A stretch of 64,000 nucleotides of DNA from Anagrus nilaparvatae (GCA_022575985.1 JAKSXM010000132.1:620001-684000); one strand, 5' to 3'. Counted from the first letter of the stretch, positions 45,614-59,900 are shown. Numbers and translations: made by a program. Notes: generated by a model not told the origin, from the letters alone.

Positions 45614-48600
45614 ACTAAAGTTCTAAGTTTACAGAAAGTTTATAGAGTTCTCATAAAAATTAGAGCCAAATATTCCTGAAAATTAATCAGATTCAAACTG
45701 AAATATTTTTTTTTCAAAAAGTGCCTCGAAAAATGCTCATTTTAACTCGATTTATGCAATAATTGTAATTTTTTAAATAATCTTGGAAATTTTGTCTTCT
45801 TGCCTACTTTTACCTTTGTGAAAATTTTCTGATCGGTTAATTAGCTAATTTAAAAAAGGCTAAATAGCATATCAAAAAATGGTATAATTTTACACAACAC
45901 TTTAAAATTTCCAAAGGTTTTGAGTTTTTGGTCATGTATAGACATTATGATTTAAGAAATCGGATTCTCTGAAAAATATAATGTCTTAATGGAGGTTTCG
46001 AAGATTATCAGGATTTCCCAGTACATTTCCAAGTTTTCTCCTAGCACATATCCCCCCATGACTATCCAGCTAAATTTTGGTGTAAGTGCGAAAATGTAAA
46101 TTATATATATTTTGAGATTGTTTTGTGTCTAATTTTAAACTTGGGAATTAATTTAAAATTCTATTTTTGAATAGTTAATGTAAGTAAGCTTTTTAGGGGT
46201 AAGTCGAATTTTAGTTGTTTGTTGCGGGAGCTTTGCCACAGAACACTCACGGAGGGTTAACTCCCCTTCAGCCCGCTTAATTTGGGAAAAGACGCGATCA
46301 TATTATTTGGGAGTAAATGAAATTTCAGTTATTACATGACAAACATTGGCATAAAAATTTTTTCTAAAAATTCGGGTTTATTGCGTTAGTTCAAATTTAA
46401 TTATTTTTTTTCTATATAAAACTTATTAGTCCTAAGGGGAAATGTTTCGAAGGTGGAATAAACCAAGGAAAAATTTTAGGAGGAAAAAAAGCCCGGTCAC
46501 AAATTTTAAAAGATTTTATATAAAGTGGTGAAATTTTAAATTTAAAGACTTTAATTTAGCATTATCTCCAATTGTAACCTTAAATTAATTTCTAGAACCT
46601 TATAATATTTTATATAATGACGACAAAAAGAAAAGGAAGCCAAAAATTGAGAGTTTTGGAGCTAAAATTTGGCGAAAAGAATATGTTTTGGTACTAAATA
46701 TATTGGAATGCATCAGTCGACTGCTCAGAGAAAACATTAAGTTAAAAATATTTAATATTACTTTATTTGGACTTAAACTGCATTTAAAATCAATTTCCAA
46801 GTCCAAAATCAAACACAAAACAATCTAAAAACATCTTAAATTCAAATTTTCAGGCTACTGCCTTCCTGTAATTTCAACCACACAATAAAACGCATATCTC
46901 TATATAAATTCCATATTAAAAAAACAAGAAGAAAAAATCTTGAAAAAATATCTGAATTATTTTTAAACAAGTGAAAATTTTATAAAAAAAAAAAGAACAA
47001 TAGAATTGAATGAATGATTTAAAATAATAAATCCAGTTATTTTTTGAATTAAAAAAACGGTATAAGTAGACAATATTACACCTTTTTTTTGTAACTAAAA
47101 AAATCTACACAAGATTCTTTTGCCTTTAGTATTTAAATTTTGTTATCTAAGCTTGTTATCAAGAAAAATTGAATATTATATTTCGCTACTTCTCTTCCTA
47201 CACACAGAAACACGCAGACAGATATTATTTAACGGGAAATAATTTTTCATTCATTGAAAAAATAAAATATTTGCGAAAAATGAGTAAAAAAAAAAATTTT
47301 TTCATTAAAAAATAAAAATAAAGTCAGTGACCTCCTGACACAAATTTTTTTTTATTTTATTGCACACACATACACACACACATACGTGATTTTATAACTC
47401 TCTTTGATCAAGGATGCAACGTATCAAAAAAATTATATGTCAAAAGAAAGATGTTTTTTAGCTGAGACGAGGTTAAAGAAATTCCATATTAACAAACAAG
47501 TGTAACGCGGCTCACTTTTACTTTGTGTCTTTAAAAAATACGTTATTTAATTCTTCATTTTTTTTTTATTTATGATATTAAATTAAAGAAATTTATTTTT
47601 TTTTTCTACCAAAGTGAAAATAATTGAAGGTTATAGAGAAAGTAGATTTTATTAATAATAACAGTGAAGGTCGTTTAGTGGAATTTTCAATTAGAGGAAA
47701 AAAATAGTCTATGTAAATAATGTGATAAATTTAAATATTTTCACTAAAACAAACTTTCAGCTATAAACGACATTAATTTTCTAAATAAAAAATGGAATTA
47801 TTTGTAATTTTAGTTTGTAAATTCAAGAGTGTATAAAACGAATGTAAAAAATGATTAGAAATAAAACACATTTTCCCATAATTATGATACTCATCAATAA
47901 TAATGGCTTTTGGTTATAGAAATTTAAGATTCATTAATGTCTGTCTTATGTAATGTCAAATTAAAATTAAGAGATAAAATTATTATTCTAAGTATTAAAT
48001 TATTTTCCCATTAAATTTTTCAATTATTCTTAGTTAGTGATTAAGAAATACTTGATAGAGGTTTTTTCGTTAGGTGAAGATTTTTTCGAGATAATATTTT
48101 TGAAAGTACAGGTCAACATTTTTTTTGCAACCCTTTGTATTAAAAAAGACTCTTCTTGCTCGGAGGAAAACTTGTAAAGTTAAGTGTATTAAATAAAGTG
48201 TGCGAAGCTTAAAAAACTTTTTAAGTGTTTTTTTATTCGTGCATAAATTTTAAAGTTTGCTGATTTTTATACGTAATATTAGATAATCAGACAATAAAAA
48301 GATATATAAAATATTTTTTAGCTGGTTTGAACTTGTAACATGGCATCAGTTTTTTTCAAATTTAGAATTTTTTTTCAAAAGTTACTGTAGTTATAAGGTT
48401 ACCCGAGTGTTGGGTCGGATTCTCAAAATTTCGGCTTTTTTGCTTCGATCTGGATCGGGTATCGTATTGTAAAGAAAATTTCCGATTGCAAAACCATAAC
48501 TATCGGCTTTTTTCGAAAATTTTCAGCCTATGCAAAAAATCTGACCTAATAATTTCAAGTTACTAATTTCTAATATGAAATTAGCGTATACATAAATGTT

Positions 48601-51590
48601 ATAAAAAAAAAGGAAAAACGCACAGGTGTTGTTAAATTAGAAAACCGTAAAAAGCTTCTCAATGAAAAGTCAAGTAACCTTTTTTAATATTATTCTATTC
48701 AAGGCTTATTTTTTATAAAGGCATAATAAAAATTTAAATAACGCATGAATGATTAAATCAAACGAATCACTCGTGCAGGACAAAAAATTAAATATCCAAA
48801 ACACAGAATGGCTGCAGCCATGTTTAACAATTAAAAAGTTATTGCAGATTTTAAAAAATCATGATTTTTAAAAAGTACATTTGGTACCGTTTGGTACGCT
48901 TTCTTTTTTTTTTTTGTTTTTGAAAAATTTCCGTAAAAGTAGCTGCTTCTTTTCACTATTTCTAAACAGACGTAAAAATACGCAATTTAACAGTTAAGGT
49001 AAAGATAAAAATCTGAAGGAGAATAAGAGAATTAAAAATAACAATAAGAAAAGTTGACAATTTAATTGTAATGCTGGTAACAAAAAAAGCTTAAGGCAAT
49101 ATCTGGAAGAAAAGCTTATAATAATATCGTTTTAAAAGGAAATTTAAATTACCACCTGTAACAGCTTTAATACGAGATTAGAGGATGAAAATGGCACATA
49201 ATGGACATGACGCGTATAGGGCTCGAAGAAAAATAAGTAAACTGTTTTCTTTGATATTTTCAGGATCCAAAAGAATATTTTCAATTTTAATCCCGACATA
49301 AAACTGAAAGTAAATACTAAAACTTTTCTATCGCCAAATTCGTAAAGAAAGTTAATACTTCGAGACGCCTAAAATATTCTTACAAAACTTTGACACCTCG
49401 TATCTTTGCATATGTAAATTTAGAATTGAGCAATTCATATTTTTCAGTTATAATGTAATTGGAAATCGTAGTTACGTTAATATGCACGAAGAGTCTACGT
49501 GATGAAGCGTATAACGTGTGATTATTCAGGTTTGGAAATTGTTTAGAAAATTTATATTTAATAATTTGACTAGTTGTATTATAAGGAAAGTATTACATAT
49601 TTGGGTCATGGATAAGGTTGAAAACTTGAAGAAGATTGCAGATTTCTAAAGTCATTTTGTTTTGTTATTTTTTTTTAAAGATATTTGGGGGTTTATTTAA
49701 GAAATTTAAGTTGCTTGATTATTTTTAATTAACGATCTTTTCTCCTTTATTAACTCTTGAAAATCTTTTATTTTTATAATTAAGCTGATTTAATCAGCAT
49801 AGATCTTAAATATCTTCTAAAACACGAGTTACTGCAGACTTTTTTACACACAAACATGTCTGTTTCATTCGAACGGACAAAATAACAGCTAAAAACTTTA
49901 ATTTCATAAAATTTGACCATAAAATAAAAAATTAGAAATTTTAAAAAATATTTCACGTTCATATAACAAAAAAATTTTTTTTTACCAAAACTTCCGCTAT
50001 TATGAATAATTTTAAAATAAATAATGACTTTTTGACTATAAAACACGTTATAAACAAAGTGTAAAAATAAAAAAAATTACGTTTTCAAGGAAATTCATTG
50101 AAAAATATTTATTATTGTATTAAAAGTTGTAAAAAATTGATTGACTACCCATTGAAACACAAAAAAGTACAATATTTTTTATTTTCAGTTTTACATTGGT
50201 ATAAATTTTATTTTTTCGAAAATAAAACAAGTAAAAATAATTTTATTACGAATAACATAAAACGATGAAAAATATCTTACATAACGAATTTTTGTTGTTG
50301 TTTTTAAAGCATAATTTTCACTTTCTTAAAATGTTTTTTACAAAGACGTATTTAAAAAATTTATTTATACGTGTGTGTGTGTGATATAACATTTTTATGC
50401 AAAACGTTTTATTTTAAAAAACTGTAATTCCATCCATAAATCATCAATTTATTTAAATTTGCAAAAGTCTTAAAAATATCCAAAAAAATAATTGTTTTTT
50501 GTCGAGTTCCTTAAAAACTATGCGTAATCGCGTAATATTCAGATTACAAGCATTTAATTTTTTTTATGGGAGAGAAAGGTGTTTGTATAGATTTTTAACA
50601 CTTTTCCTTGTGCGAATAATAAAAACAGAAATAATAATTTCTCTCTATGTAACTCAATGAAATTCACAAATTATTAATATTTTTACATCTAACGTATAAA
50701 ATATTACTGATCAAAGATTCACTTTCCAAAAAAAATAAATTGCCATAATTTTAAAACAAAAACAAAGAAATCGTCTTGGAATAACAAGGCAATTACATCT
50801 TACTTTAATGACCCTAATTTTACAAAAAAAACTGGACCATAATCAGAAAACCGGTAAATAATAATAATGATAAGTAAATGTTTTATGACATAAATTACGA
50901 CCTAGAAACTCAACCAGAAGGATTATAACAATAATTGTCGATGAAATAAAATTTTTTAGGACTCTCTCACTGAATTATTTTTAAATTTTTTATTACGTAA
51001 TTAATTTTATTGAAATTGGGATAAAATCAAAGTTATCAGAGCAGGATTTTTCTTCTTATTGATTGATGGAAAATGCTGATTTGACAAAAAAATCTATTTT
51101 ATTGCGAATTCTTGCGAATTGAGTAATAAAAGAAGATGATTGTTCTCTAGTTTTAATTTTTTTCGTTATTGAAATTTGGAGTAATTTTTATGCTTGAATA
51201 ATTATTAATATTTTTCTTTTGGCTGAAGGGGATGAATTGACATACTCTTGATTAATTTTATTTAAGTATCTTGAGAATTAGGATGTTTAAGCTATAAAAA
51301 TCTATAATTTTTTGCTAATTAAATTAATCTACAGTTTAATGGAATTATGTCAGTGCAAAATTGATACAGCTTAAATTTAATTTAACGTCTCTTTTTAAAT
51401 ATATTATTATGCAGTTAATATCGAATGAACATCAATTATCGAAATTTATTTTGAATTCTTCCTCTTCCTGTTATTAATAATTAATACACTGGAAAATTAA
51501 GTTACTTAAAATTATCCTAATTAACATAATTGAATCTTTTTACCAAAAACTATATGTCAGAAAAATTTTTTCTTGATAAGCACTGTCAGG

Positions 51591-51667
51591 TTGTTAGCTT
51601 TAAATTTTGCTTTAATTTGTAAATTCTTAGAAATTACGAATTCAAGTACAGCAATCTAACAATGAGT
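51591..51667. repeat. TGTCAGG-family repeat, copy 3
   Basis: CACTGTCAGGTTGTTAGCTT and TTGCTTTAATTTG, then GAATTCAAGTACAGCAATCT and AACAATG, which loosely mirror the opening. About 77 bp. Confidence 0.45.
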
Positions 51668-54600
51668 TTTTTGTTTGAAAATTATGGTTCTCAAGGCAAA
51701 ACCAAAAGTAAAAAATTTTATAAGCGGTTTGTGTTATGGAACATGTTCACTCATATAACAGTAATAAATCCAAAAACCGAAATTACAATAAATACCGGAA
51801 TATAAATTATCCTAAGTCCATAAACTTAAAGTATTCTAAGTTTTTGTTGATATCAGGGCCTGACCAGGTCCTGACTTCCATTTCAAATTATTCTAAGTCC
51901 CTAAATCGAAAATATTTTAAGTCCATTCCCCCCCCTTGCCGAGCCAAACTTTTTCAAATACCCCATCCAATGAACATGTTTCATGTTAATTCATATTAGT
52001 CTTTTAAGACGAGGTGAAAAAGCTTAAGATTTCAACTGGGTATGCGGTTACCCGAAATTTCAGGTTTTTAACTTTGAGTTGGGTAAAATTTGAGGTATCC
52101 AAGGAAGCTTTCGATTCAAAACTACAAGTCTATGCTTTGATCACATCAAGCAGCGATGTCTTGATATCATGTATTTACCATAAAAGCCGTGCGTTAGATT
52201 GCCCAATTTTTCATTTTTATACACCATATTTATAAATTTTGCTCGTTTACCGACTAAAAGACCCACACCATTGGATTCCTAAGACTTTCTTTTGAAAAAC
52301 TGCTTATCTATGCCATTATTCGTAAATTCATTAGCCAGAGCGTCGTTAATATGAAAAACACTAACTTTAAAATTACAAAAAAGCTCAAATTTCCCCGAAT
52401 ATGCCATAAAATAATTATTATTAAACATAATTTTGGCTATAAATGTTATTTTATTCTCATTTCATTACTCAAAAGCAATAAACTATTAGTGATTAAAAAA
52501 TAAAAAATAAATAAAGGAAAAAGTATTAATGCATGCAGAAAAGAAAATAATTCTAAAAATAATAGTAAAGGTATAGTATTGTAACTAAAATAATTGGCGA
52601 TTATTTGTATATAATAAGCGAGTTTACGGTAACGGAACATTTTAAAAATTCTAGTACAACTACGCGTGTTAAAGAATAATTTTTTAGTTAATTAAAATTA
52701 AAATGACAAAAATCTTATTTTATGGGTGTGTCTTTTAAAAAATTGATAAACTGATTTACATTTTATTAACTCGAAAATAAATAATTTTAAATCTCAGGTA
52801 AAATAGTTGTAAAAAACATAACCAAATTATTGAAGCAAGAAAAAATTATGCTGGTCAATTACAAAGATAATAATTCATATATAATTATATATAAATTGCA
52901 TTTCTGTATGCACAAACTAACGGAAATATTTATTATCAGGAGAGAAAGATTACTAACCAAATCTTAATTCCTTTCTATTATTATTATTATTATTATTATA
53001 AAATAACTATGTATTTTCTCTAGTATTTTAATGAAAAAGATGAGTTATGCGAATATTTTATCCCGCGTGTGTTAAGTTATTTATGCATTTTTAGACTTTC
53101 TATATTATATCAATTTTAGCACCTTTAACAAAATTTCTTGTTTATGTAATTTTAAAAGTCTGATGGTTTGTAAATTATTAAATAAATCTAATCTCGATAG
53201 TAATAAAAGCTCAATTAAGTTTCGATTTTTGTTCATTCTTAAAACTATACTTTTTTATTTTTATTTTGAAAACTTTGATTTGATTACGGCGCTGATTATT
53301 TCATTTTTTCTAATATATGAGTAGTTCAAAAGAGACTTTTTGGACCTTTTATAGAGTATTTTCTAGAATCAAATTAATTCGATTTAAAGAAAATGAAGAT
53401 CGCAGGCATAAATTGTTGAAAGTGACATTTCGAGAAGCTAAGTGACCAAGTTTGAGCAACATACTGAGAGAGAAAACCAGTTATATTTCTAGAAAAATTC
53501 AGGTCAGTAGGAGAGCAACTTGATGGTCATTAGATAAAAATGAAACTTTTTCTCCCTGGATCTCTGTAATTTCCAAAGAACAACATAAATTTTTTCGCTC
53601 AAATTATCTTTAACTATATTTGACTATATTGGTCAAGTGATGGTTAATAGTACAACATTACTAGCATCTAAAACAATTTTTGGTTCGCAAAAGTTCTAGA
53701 AAAGTTTTCTAAACAGCAAAAAATTTAAAAGAAATTTTTTTTTGCTAAAATAGTTTTATTGCAAAGCTTAAAATTTGAAATTCAGTTAGTTGCTTTGCAG
53801 GGAAATCTTATAATTAATTAACTGGTCTATTCCATAAATATTCGTAATAAATTTCTGCAATCTAATAAAAAATCTAGAGACTAAAAATATTAATTAAAAA
53901 CCAATAGACTTCCTACTTCGTTATCTATTTATAAAAACTGGATATAAAACCTCAACATCAGATCTTCCTTTGTAAAAAATCCATAAAGTATCCCATTTTA
54001 CACACAAGTAATTAAAATACGTATTAAGGAGAATAATCAGTGCAGCATCCTATAAGAATTCTAAGAAAATTATAAAAAAAAAATAAAAGAAAATCTCCAT
54101 TTAGAGATAATAAAAAAACAAGTCTAAAAAGAAAAATGCGTCGATTATCTATAATCCTAAGAAAAGTCATTATTACCCGAAGGTTTAGTGATACAGAAAA
54201 ATCAAACGATATCTATCAATTATTTGTACGGCTCTATACAGATTGGTATTTACTTATTGTACACTCTCGGAAGTAATTACGTAATTAGATAATTCTCAAA
54301 GATAAACTATAACACACATTTTTTAATTGGCTCATCAAAACAATACACGATGACATTGCCATTCGATTATTATAGATTTTTCCAGATAATATTCTAACGG
54401 AATTTTTCTATTCTTCTTTATTAATAACCTTCTGGAGGCTGCAAAGAGAGAGATTTTTTATTTTGTGAAAGTCATTATTACTATGGGACATTAACGTATT
54501 ACTTTGCTAATGTTATGATTAAACGTGTCAGCGGATAGGTAGGTAATCATTTTTTAAATGCGCTCTGTAATAACTTGGGTTATTTAAGTAATTGATTTGC

Positions 54601-54717
54601 TCTTTTTTAGAAATTATCTCCAATTTATTTAACACTTTAGTTTTAATTATAATGGAGATTAACACTTTCTTAAATCTCTTGCAAAATTTAATTGTAGAAG
54701 AAATATTTTCTATTTAC

Positions 54718-54806
54718 GGTGTCAGGCTGCTCTGTTTGAGTTTTTACTTTTGAGTTTTCCTTGAATTATCTTAATTAATTCAAGAAAAATTCAAGTAGAG
54801 CTAATA
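54718..54806. repeat. TGTCAGG-family repeat, copy 4
   Basis: GGTGTCAGGCTGCTCTGTTT at the left, with AATTCAAGTAGAGCTAATAC as the inverted partner at the right. About 89 bp with a palindromic centre (CTTGAATTATCTTAATTAATTCAAG region). Confidence 0.5.
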
Positions 54807-56316
54807 CTGGAAAATTGGACAAAGTATTAACCTTTCCATTTTCGTAGTTGTCAGTTCCATCTCATAAAATATTTAATTTTTATAAATAGTTCAAAATACC
54901 CAAACAATTCTGCTTGAAAGGGACTTGAATGTAAACCCCCCGTCCTTCAACCTGCATTTTTCCCCCGTTTTTAAAAACTATATATTACAAAAGAAATTTT
55001 TGGGGAAGACTAAATAGTCAAGGCGCCAGCAATATTAAATGCATCCAACAATTTTAAATGCAGTAAAATGGGTCATCTCTGTGAATCATGCGGTATTAAA
55101 AATGATTTTGAAGGTTTCATTCATTTTGCAATAGAATTCAACATATTCGGATCCATGACTATTTTTTTGAGTAAAACAAAAAAGAATTTTTGAATTTCTT
55201 TCAATTTATACTAAAAAAATACCGCAACCATAAAAAAAATTCAAGTTATGGCTAAATATTTCCTCAAAAGTAATATTAACATGAAACTTTTTTTAATTTT
55301 ATTGAAAGATTCGCCTTACAAAAGTATAAACCCAAAATCTTTTAAAAAAATTTGATAATCGATTAATAAATGTTTAATCAAATCTTAAGCTAGTTAAACC
55401 TGTTCGGTATAGTCTTAATTAAAATCAGGTCACTAAAAATCATTTTTTCCAACCATCTTCCAAAACTATTTAAAAAAATAACTTAAATATCTGTACCCAT
55501 AAAAATCAACTAAAAATTTGCTCTTTCTCATTAACACATTTTAGTCTCCATACCAACAACAAATTACTCCAAAAACGCAGCAAACAAATAATCCCCAAAA
55601 GAAAACAATCTCTCTAAATATTCTTTCATTAACATTAAAAAATTGCGCATACAAAGAATACATGAAAAAATATTTTCCCTTCAGAAAAAATGGAAATAAA
55701 CATAAAATTATTTAAAATATCCGGATGGAAATCCGCACGCATACTTTATAATTTGTAACAATAAAGTACTTACTTATACAATAAAATAATTCGTGTACTA
55801 CATATTATTAAAATTAAATGCATTTTTTAGTTAAAAAAAAAGAGAAAATTTTACTAAAACTTCCTAAATAGTCTATTTCGCAAGAGTTTTGTTTGTTGAA
55901 AATACATCGTTAGTATTTCAATTTGTTATAATTAAAAAATCAAGTTATTATGCAGAAAAATTATATGATTTAATATAATGTCATTAAAATCCTTAAAAAT
56001 TTCACTTTTTTTTACCTAAAATTACAAAAATTATATATATTTTTCTTCCCGAATTGAAGGTAATGTAACAAGAACAAAAGTACTACTTTGTTTCTAATTA
56101 TAAAAAAAAAAAAACAATCGTATTAAAAAAGACAAAAGAATAAAAAAAAATCAATATCAGTGAATAATAACAAGTTAATAATTAAATTTAAGCTGATACG
56201 ATGGGAGGGTTTTGAATCATTAGTTATTTCCTTTAATTTCCATGAATAATTTGCAGAAAGCGAAATTCGATAATTAAATAATAAAATAACGCTATTATTA
56301 AATTTTATGATTTTAG

Positions 56317-59300
56317 GGCTAGCGGTTCAAGCACATCGAGTGCGTGTAGTACTGGTTCAATTGGTGACAGTAGTACTGGTTTAATTTCAGCAACAATGTT
56401 AACGGGAAACGTTAATAGTAATGTTGGTAGCAATGGTAGTGGAAGTCGTATGGCTGTTATTGGTGTTACCAGAAATATTAAATTAAGACGTCGTGGTGCT
56501 GCTGGTTTTGGTTTTTCGTTACGTGGTGGTAGAGAATATTCAGCTGGTTTTTACGTCAGTGATGTACAACCTGGTGGCGAAGCACAAAGAGCTGGTTTGA
56601 GGGTTGGTGATCAAATACTCAGAGTCAATGGTTATCCTGTGGAAGATGCTGTACATCAAGAAATTGCTATGCTTGCCAAAAATCAACAAGTACTTGTACT
56701 TAAAATTAGAAGTGTCGGCATGATACCTGTTAAGGAGTAAGTTAAATTATAATTATACTTTTTCTGCTCGTGTTTAAATTAGTAACTTATTCTGATTATG
56801 CGCGATTAGCGGAAACCTGTTTTGAATTATGCATGGAATTATGTCACCTGAGCCTGAGGTGATAATATATACGTGGACTATTCCTTATACTTTAAACAAA
56901 TCGCCCTTCACCACAGCCTGATGATTTTAGAAAAAGTTATCAAATTTTATATTTGCGGGTACAATTGAAAATTTGCATTCAAATAAATAGTAAATTTCTG
57001 GCTTTTTCGAAAATTTTAATCACTGCCAGATTTTAAAATTTGTAATTGTTTTATGCATTTCATATCTCGTTTACAATCAGAATGCAACTAAATCGCTCAC
57101 ATCTTTACAGTGTTGAATTCAACAAAGTGTAAAGAGCACGATCTTATCTCTGAGAATTGAAAATTTATGCATATTTTCCTTATTTTAAAATTTTTTATAA
57201 AAGCGCGTAAATTTTTGCTTAATTACCTTCTTCCCGCATCTGAGAAAGTTTCCTGGATTGGCTACTAAGTTATAAGCGTTTAAAGCCAAAAGCCGTAAAA
57301 TAAAAGATCTCGGAAAAGATTTATGAATCCTGAAAACTGTGTATAGTTTGCTAATCAAAATTTAAAATCAGGTAGCTTTATTAATGAAATCCCAGCTTTT
57401 TTAGAATAAATTGCTATGTTGGACAGGGGTGTATTTTGATAGCCTCGATTTCCTTTTCGTTTTCGTAACACGAAATTTTCTTTCTTAGTAATCCTAACGA
57501 TCCCGAAACATGGCACATGGTACAGCAGCAACAACAGCAACTTCAGTTTGGAGAAGCAGCAAGTCACGAAGTTAGGATTCGAGTATTAGTTGGCGAGAAA
57601 GGCAAGTTGGGTTGCGGTGTTTGCAGGGGTATAGTTCCTGGTTTAACAGTTCAAGGAACAAGAGAAGACGGTCCAGCAAGAGCAGCAGGATTAATGGCTG
57701 GTGATGTAATTATTTGGTGCAACGGTGTAATGCTCACAGATTTACCCTTCGAAAGAGCAATCGAAACAATGAGAAATTCAGCAGTTTTGGATCTTGTTGT
57801 TAATCGACCTATTGACAATCACGTTTATGATTGTCCAGAATCACTTTGGATGAGAGGTTCTAGTGGATACGAATCCGATGTTTCGAGTATCACTGGTCCT
57901 AGTCCACCACCATTACATGGATCTGCTGGTTCACCACTTCGTGACCCAAGGTTGCACACTTGTAATTGGAATGCTCGGTAGCCATTATTTTTAATTTGAT
58001 TTTTTATTATTTATTTTAATGAAAATAAATTTATTATTCGAGTATTTTTACTTTCTTTTAATTAAAATATAAAAGACCAACATATTATTTTATTCCAAAC
58101 ACTTGTGCTTTTTCATTTGTATATTTTGCTTGCCTTTATTTTTTTTATTATTTTTCTAAAAAAAAAAAAGAGAGAAAAACACACTAGAATTTTTTTTATT
58201 TTTTATATTACTTTTGTTGAGTGAAAGTACATGCTTAATGACAGACAGAAAAAAGATTCATCACGAACAATCGCGTGTGTTTTATATATAAAATCTTTAT
58301 GTAAATAAATGCCTTTTTATTATATACATTTTTCAACTGTTTTTATCTTTAAAATTCTAAAGTAGCAATTTACAGTTTAATCTGCGTTTAGATTTTATGG
58401 TGTTAAAATGATAATTTTTTAGTCTAAACGGTTACTTTTTCTTTTGCAGGAATGGCTGTCCTTCAGATTCTCCAAACAGTGGTACGAGTCCATCAGATTG
58501 GGGAAATTCAGACCAAGATTGGTCAAGAAAACAAAACAACACAACAGTAATTCGAATAAATCAAAATCAAACAAATGGGCAAAGACGCGGTCCAAAACCA
58601 CCACCAAGAAGTGGTTACGAACCAAGTGATTCGGAAGAGCCAATATACGATCCAGTACCACCAAAAGATTACGAAGTACACGATTTCGATGCTAATCCAA
58701 GAGACGAATTGGATCGTAGAACTGAATACAGAAAAACACACGGTATATTAGATCAACCATTAGAACCAGGACCATTGGATATTTTATTTCCAACGAAAAT
58801 CCAAGATAATTGTCAAACAGAGCTAATTCGTAATAATATTGAATCACAAAGACAAAATGATAAAAAAACAGTAACAACTGTTGAAGTTCATCAACCTTGT
58901 CCACCGGCACCTCCGTCCATGCCACCGCCTATGCCATTTAAATGGCCAGCGGGTAATCACATTATATTTTCTTGTTTTTTCATTTTAATTGCATTCTTTT
59001 TATTAAAAAAAAAAAATTTTTATAATCTTTCTTTGAAAGTAATTTATATATAGATTTATTTTGATTGAAAGATTTTTATTATAGTTGTAATAGTATTTAA
59101 TAGACCGTACATAACAAGTATTATAACCAATATCTTGTTAAAAAATAAATTTATCTTCTTTTTTAACGGTTTTTATTTTTTATTATTACAGAAAGCAAAC
59201 CAATAAATGCCATGGGCATGCAAATGGGTAGTACGATGTCAATGGGTAGCACTGGTTCAACAGAAACAGAATCAAGTTTAGAATCATGTGGTAAAGATAC

Positions 59301-59571
59301 AGCATCAACTTCATCAACAATATCAACTTCGTCTTGTGAGCCACCATCGATTATATCATTTAACACTAATAATACAATGAACTCAGCTGCATCTACTGTT
59401 ATCCAAAATAATAAAATGATAATACCAGAATTAACAGCACCGACAGCAACGTTAAATAATAAAAATAGAACCACTAATATTGGACCATCAAAAAATCCAC
59501 CACCTCCTCCTATTGCACCTACGCTAGATTTAGGGTCTGCTATTTCTCAAGAACTTCAAAGGCGAAAACAG
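56317..59571 (+). CDS. harmonin (USH1C)-like PDZ scaffold protein, four internal exons
   Basis: Exons 56317-56736, 57489-57977, 58450-58952 and 59192-59571 join in one frame through GT-AG introns; both ends are open. Exon 1 has a Ser/Gly-rich lead and then PDZ1 (about 56461-56715) with the ligand loop GFGFSLRGG, GLRVGDQILRVNG, and the trailing IPVKE. Exon 2 starts NPNDPETWHMV, the counterpart of harmonin's IPVKS...LTWQYV linker. A poly-Gln run and PDZ2 (about 57556-57810) follow, with a harmonin-style KLGCGV loop and GDVIIWCNGV. Exons 3-4 encode a Pro-rich, Ser/Thr-rich low-complexity region ending in ISQELQRRKQ. Harmonin organises Usher-type adhesion and microvillar or sensory complexes. The N-terminal harmonin domain and a third PDZ are not visible; they would lie in unseen exons or be missing. 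Homology to harmonin rather than whirlin rests on the IPVK/TW linker and the PDZ2 loop. The last donor (59572) leads into an intron holding the giant palindrome. Confidence 0.85.
56737..57488 (+). other. harmonin-like intron between the PDZ1 and PDZ2 exons
   Basis: Donor GTAAGT at 56737, acceptor TTTCTTAG ending 57488. The 752-bp body is AT-rich with no repeat family recognised. The split codon GA|T (Asp) joins the exons. Confidence 0.8.
57978..58449 (+). other. harmonin-like intron with a weak donor and in-frame stop
   Basis: The donor reads CG|GTAGCC, poorer than the others in this gene. If it is not used, the frame meets TAG at 57979-57981 immediately, giving a protein that ends just after the PDZ2 exon. 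The acceptor is TTTTGCAG ending 58449, and the split codon CG|G is Arg. Confidence 0.65.
58953..59191 (+). other. harmonin-like intron, 239 bp
   Basis: Donor GTAATC at 58953, acceptor TTATTACAG ending 59191; the split codon G|AA is Glu. The body is a T-rich tract typical of the short introns here. Confidence 0.75.
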
Positions 59572-59900
59572 GTAATTTAAAAATTTATTTTACTACATTT
59601 TTCAATAGGATAGATAAGAAAAAAATTTTTAGAAGCAATCCTTACTTTTTGTAACGTATTTTGATTTTTTGGCAATTTACCAAAAGCAGATCTGGATTCG
59701 CTTATTTTTTTAAATAATTTTCTTCGATATTGAAATTTTCATATGAAATTTTTTATAAAATTCTAAAAATGAATTTCGAAGCGTTAAATTTAAAAATCGT
59801 AAAATTATTTATCTTCTACATACTACGATGATTTTAAGCTAATTTTTATTATCAAATTTCTGTATGTAAAACCCCAAAGATTTGTAAAGAATCTATAGTA
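59572..59900 (+). other. start of the last visible harmonin-like intron
   Basis: Donor GTAATT at 59572, followed by about 330 bp of AT-rich sequence before the palindromic element. No acceptor or exon is seen to the right end of the window. Confidence 0.6.

Larger units (their letters stand above)
45627..56316. other. 10.7 kb of putative intron, no gene supported
   Basis: AT-rich throughout. Holds TGTCAGG-family repeats at 51591-51667 and 54718-54806, a (TTA)n tract near 52978, and (CA)/(GT) tracts near 47366 and 50371. Frames of 64-88 residues (for example 46600-46818, 49780-50046, 51736-52235) lack domains and splice context. A further small harmonin exon could hide here and I would not see it. 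Confidence 0.4.

Noticed and set aside
52978..52998. (TTA)n tract as a LINE tail
   Set aside because: No RT-derived sequence or target duplication lies next to it; treated as a plain microsatellite.
58419..59474. Minus-strand frames opposite harmonin-like exons 3 and 4
   Set aside because: Hydrophobic translations of the complementary strand of spliced coding exons.
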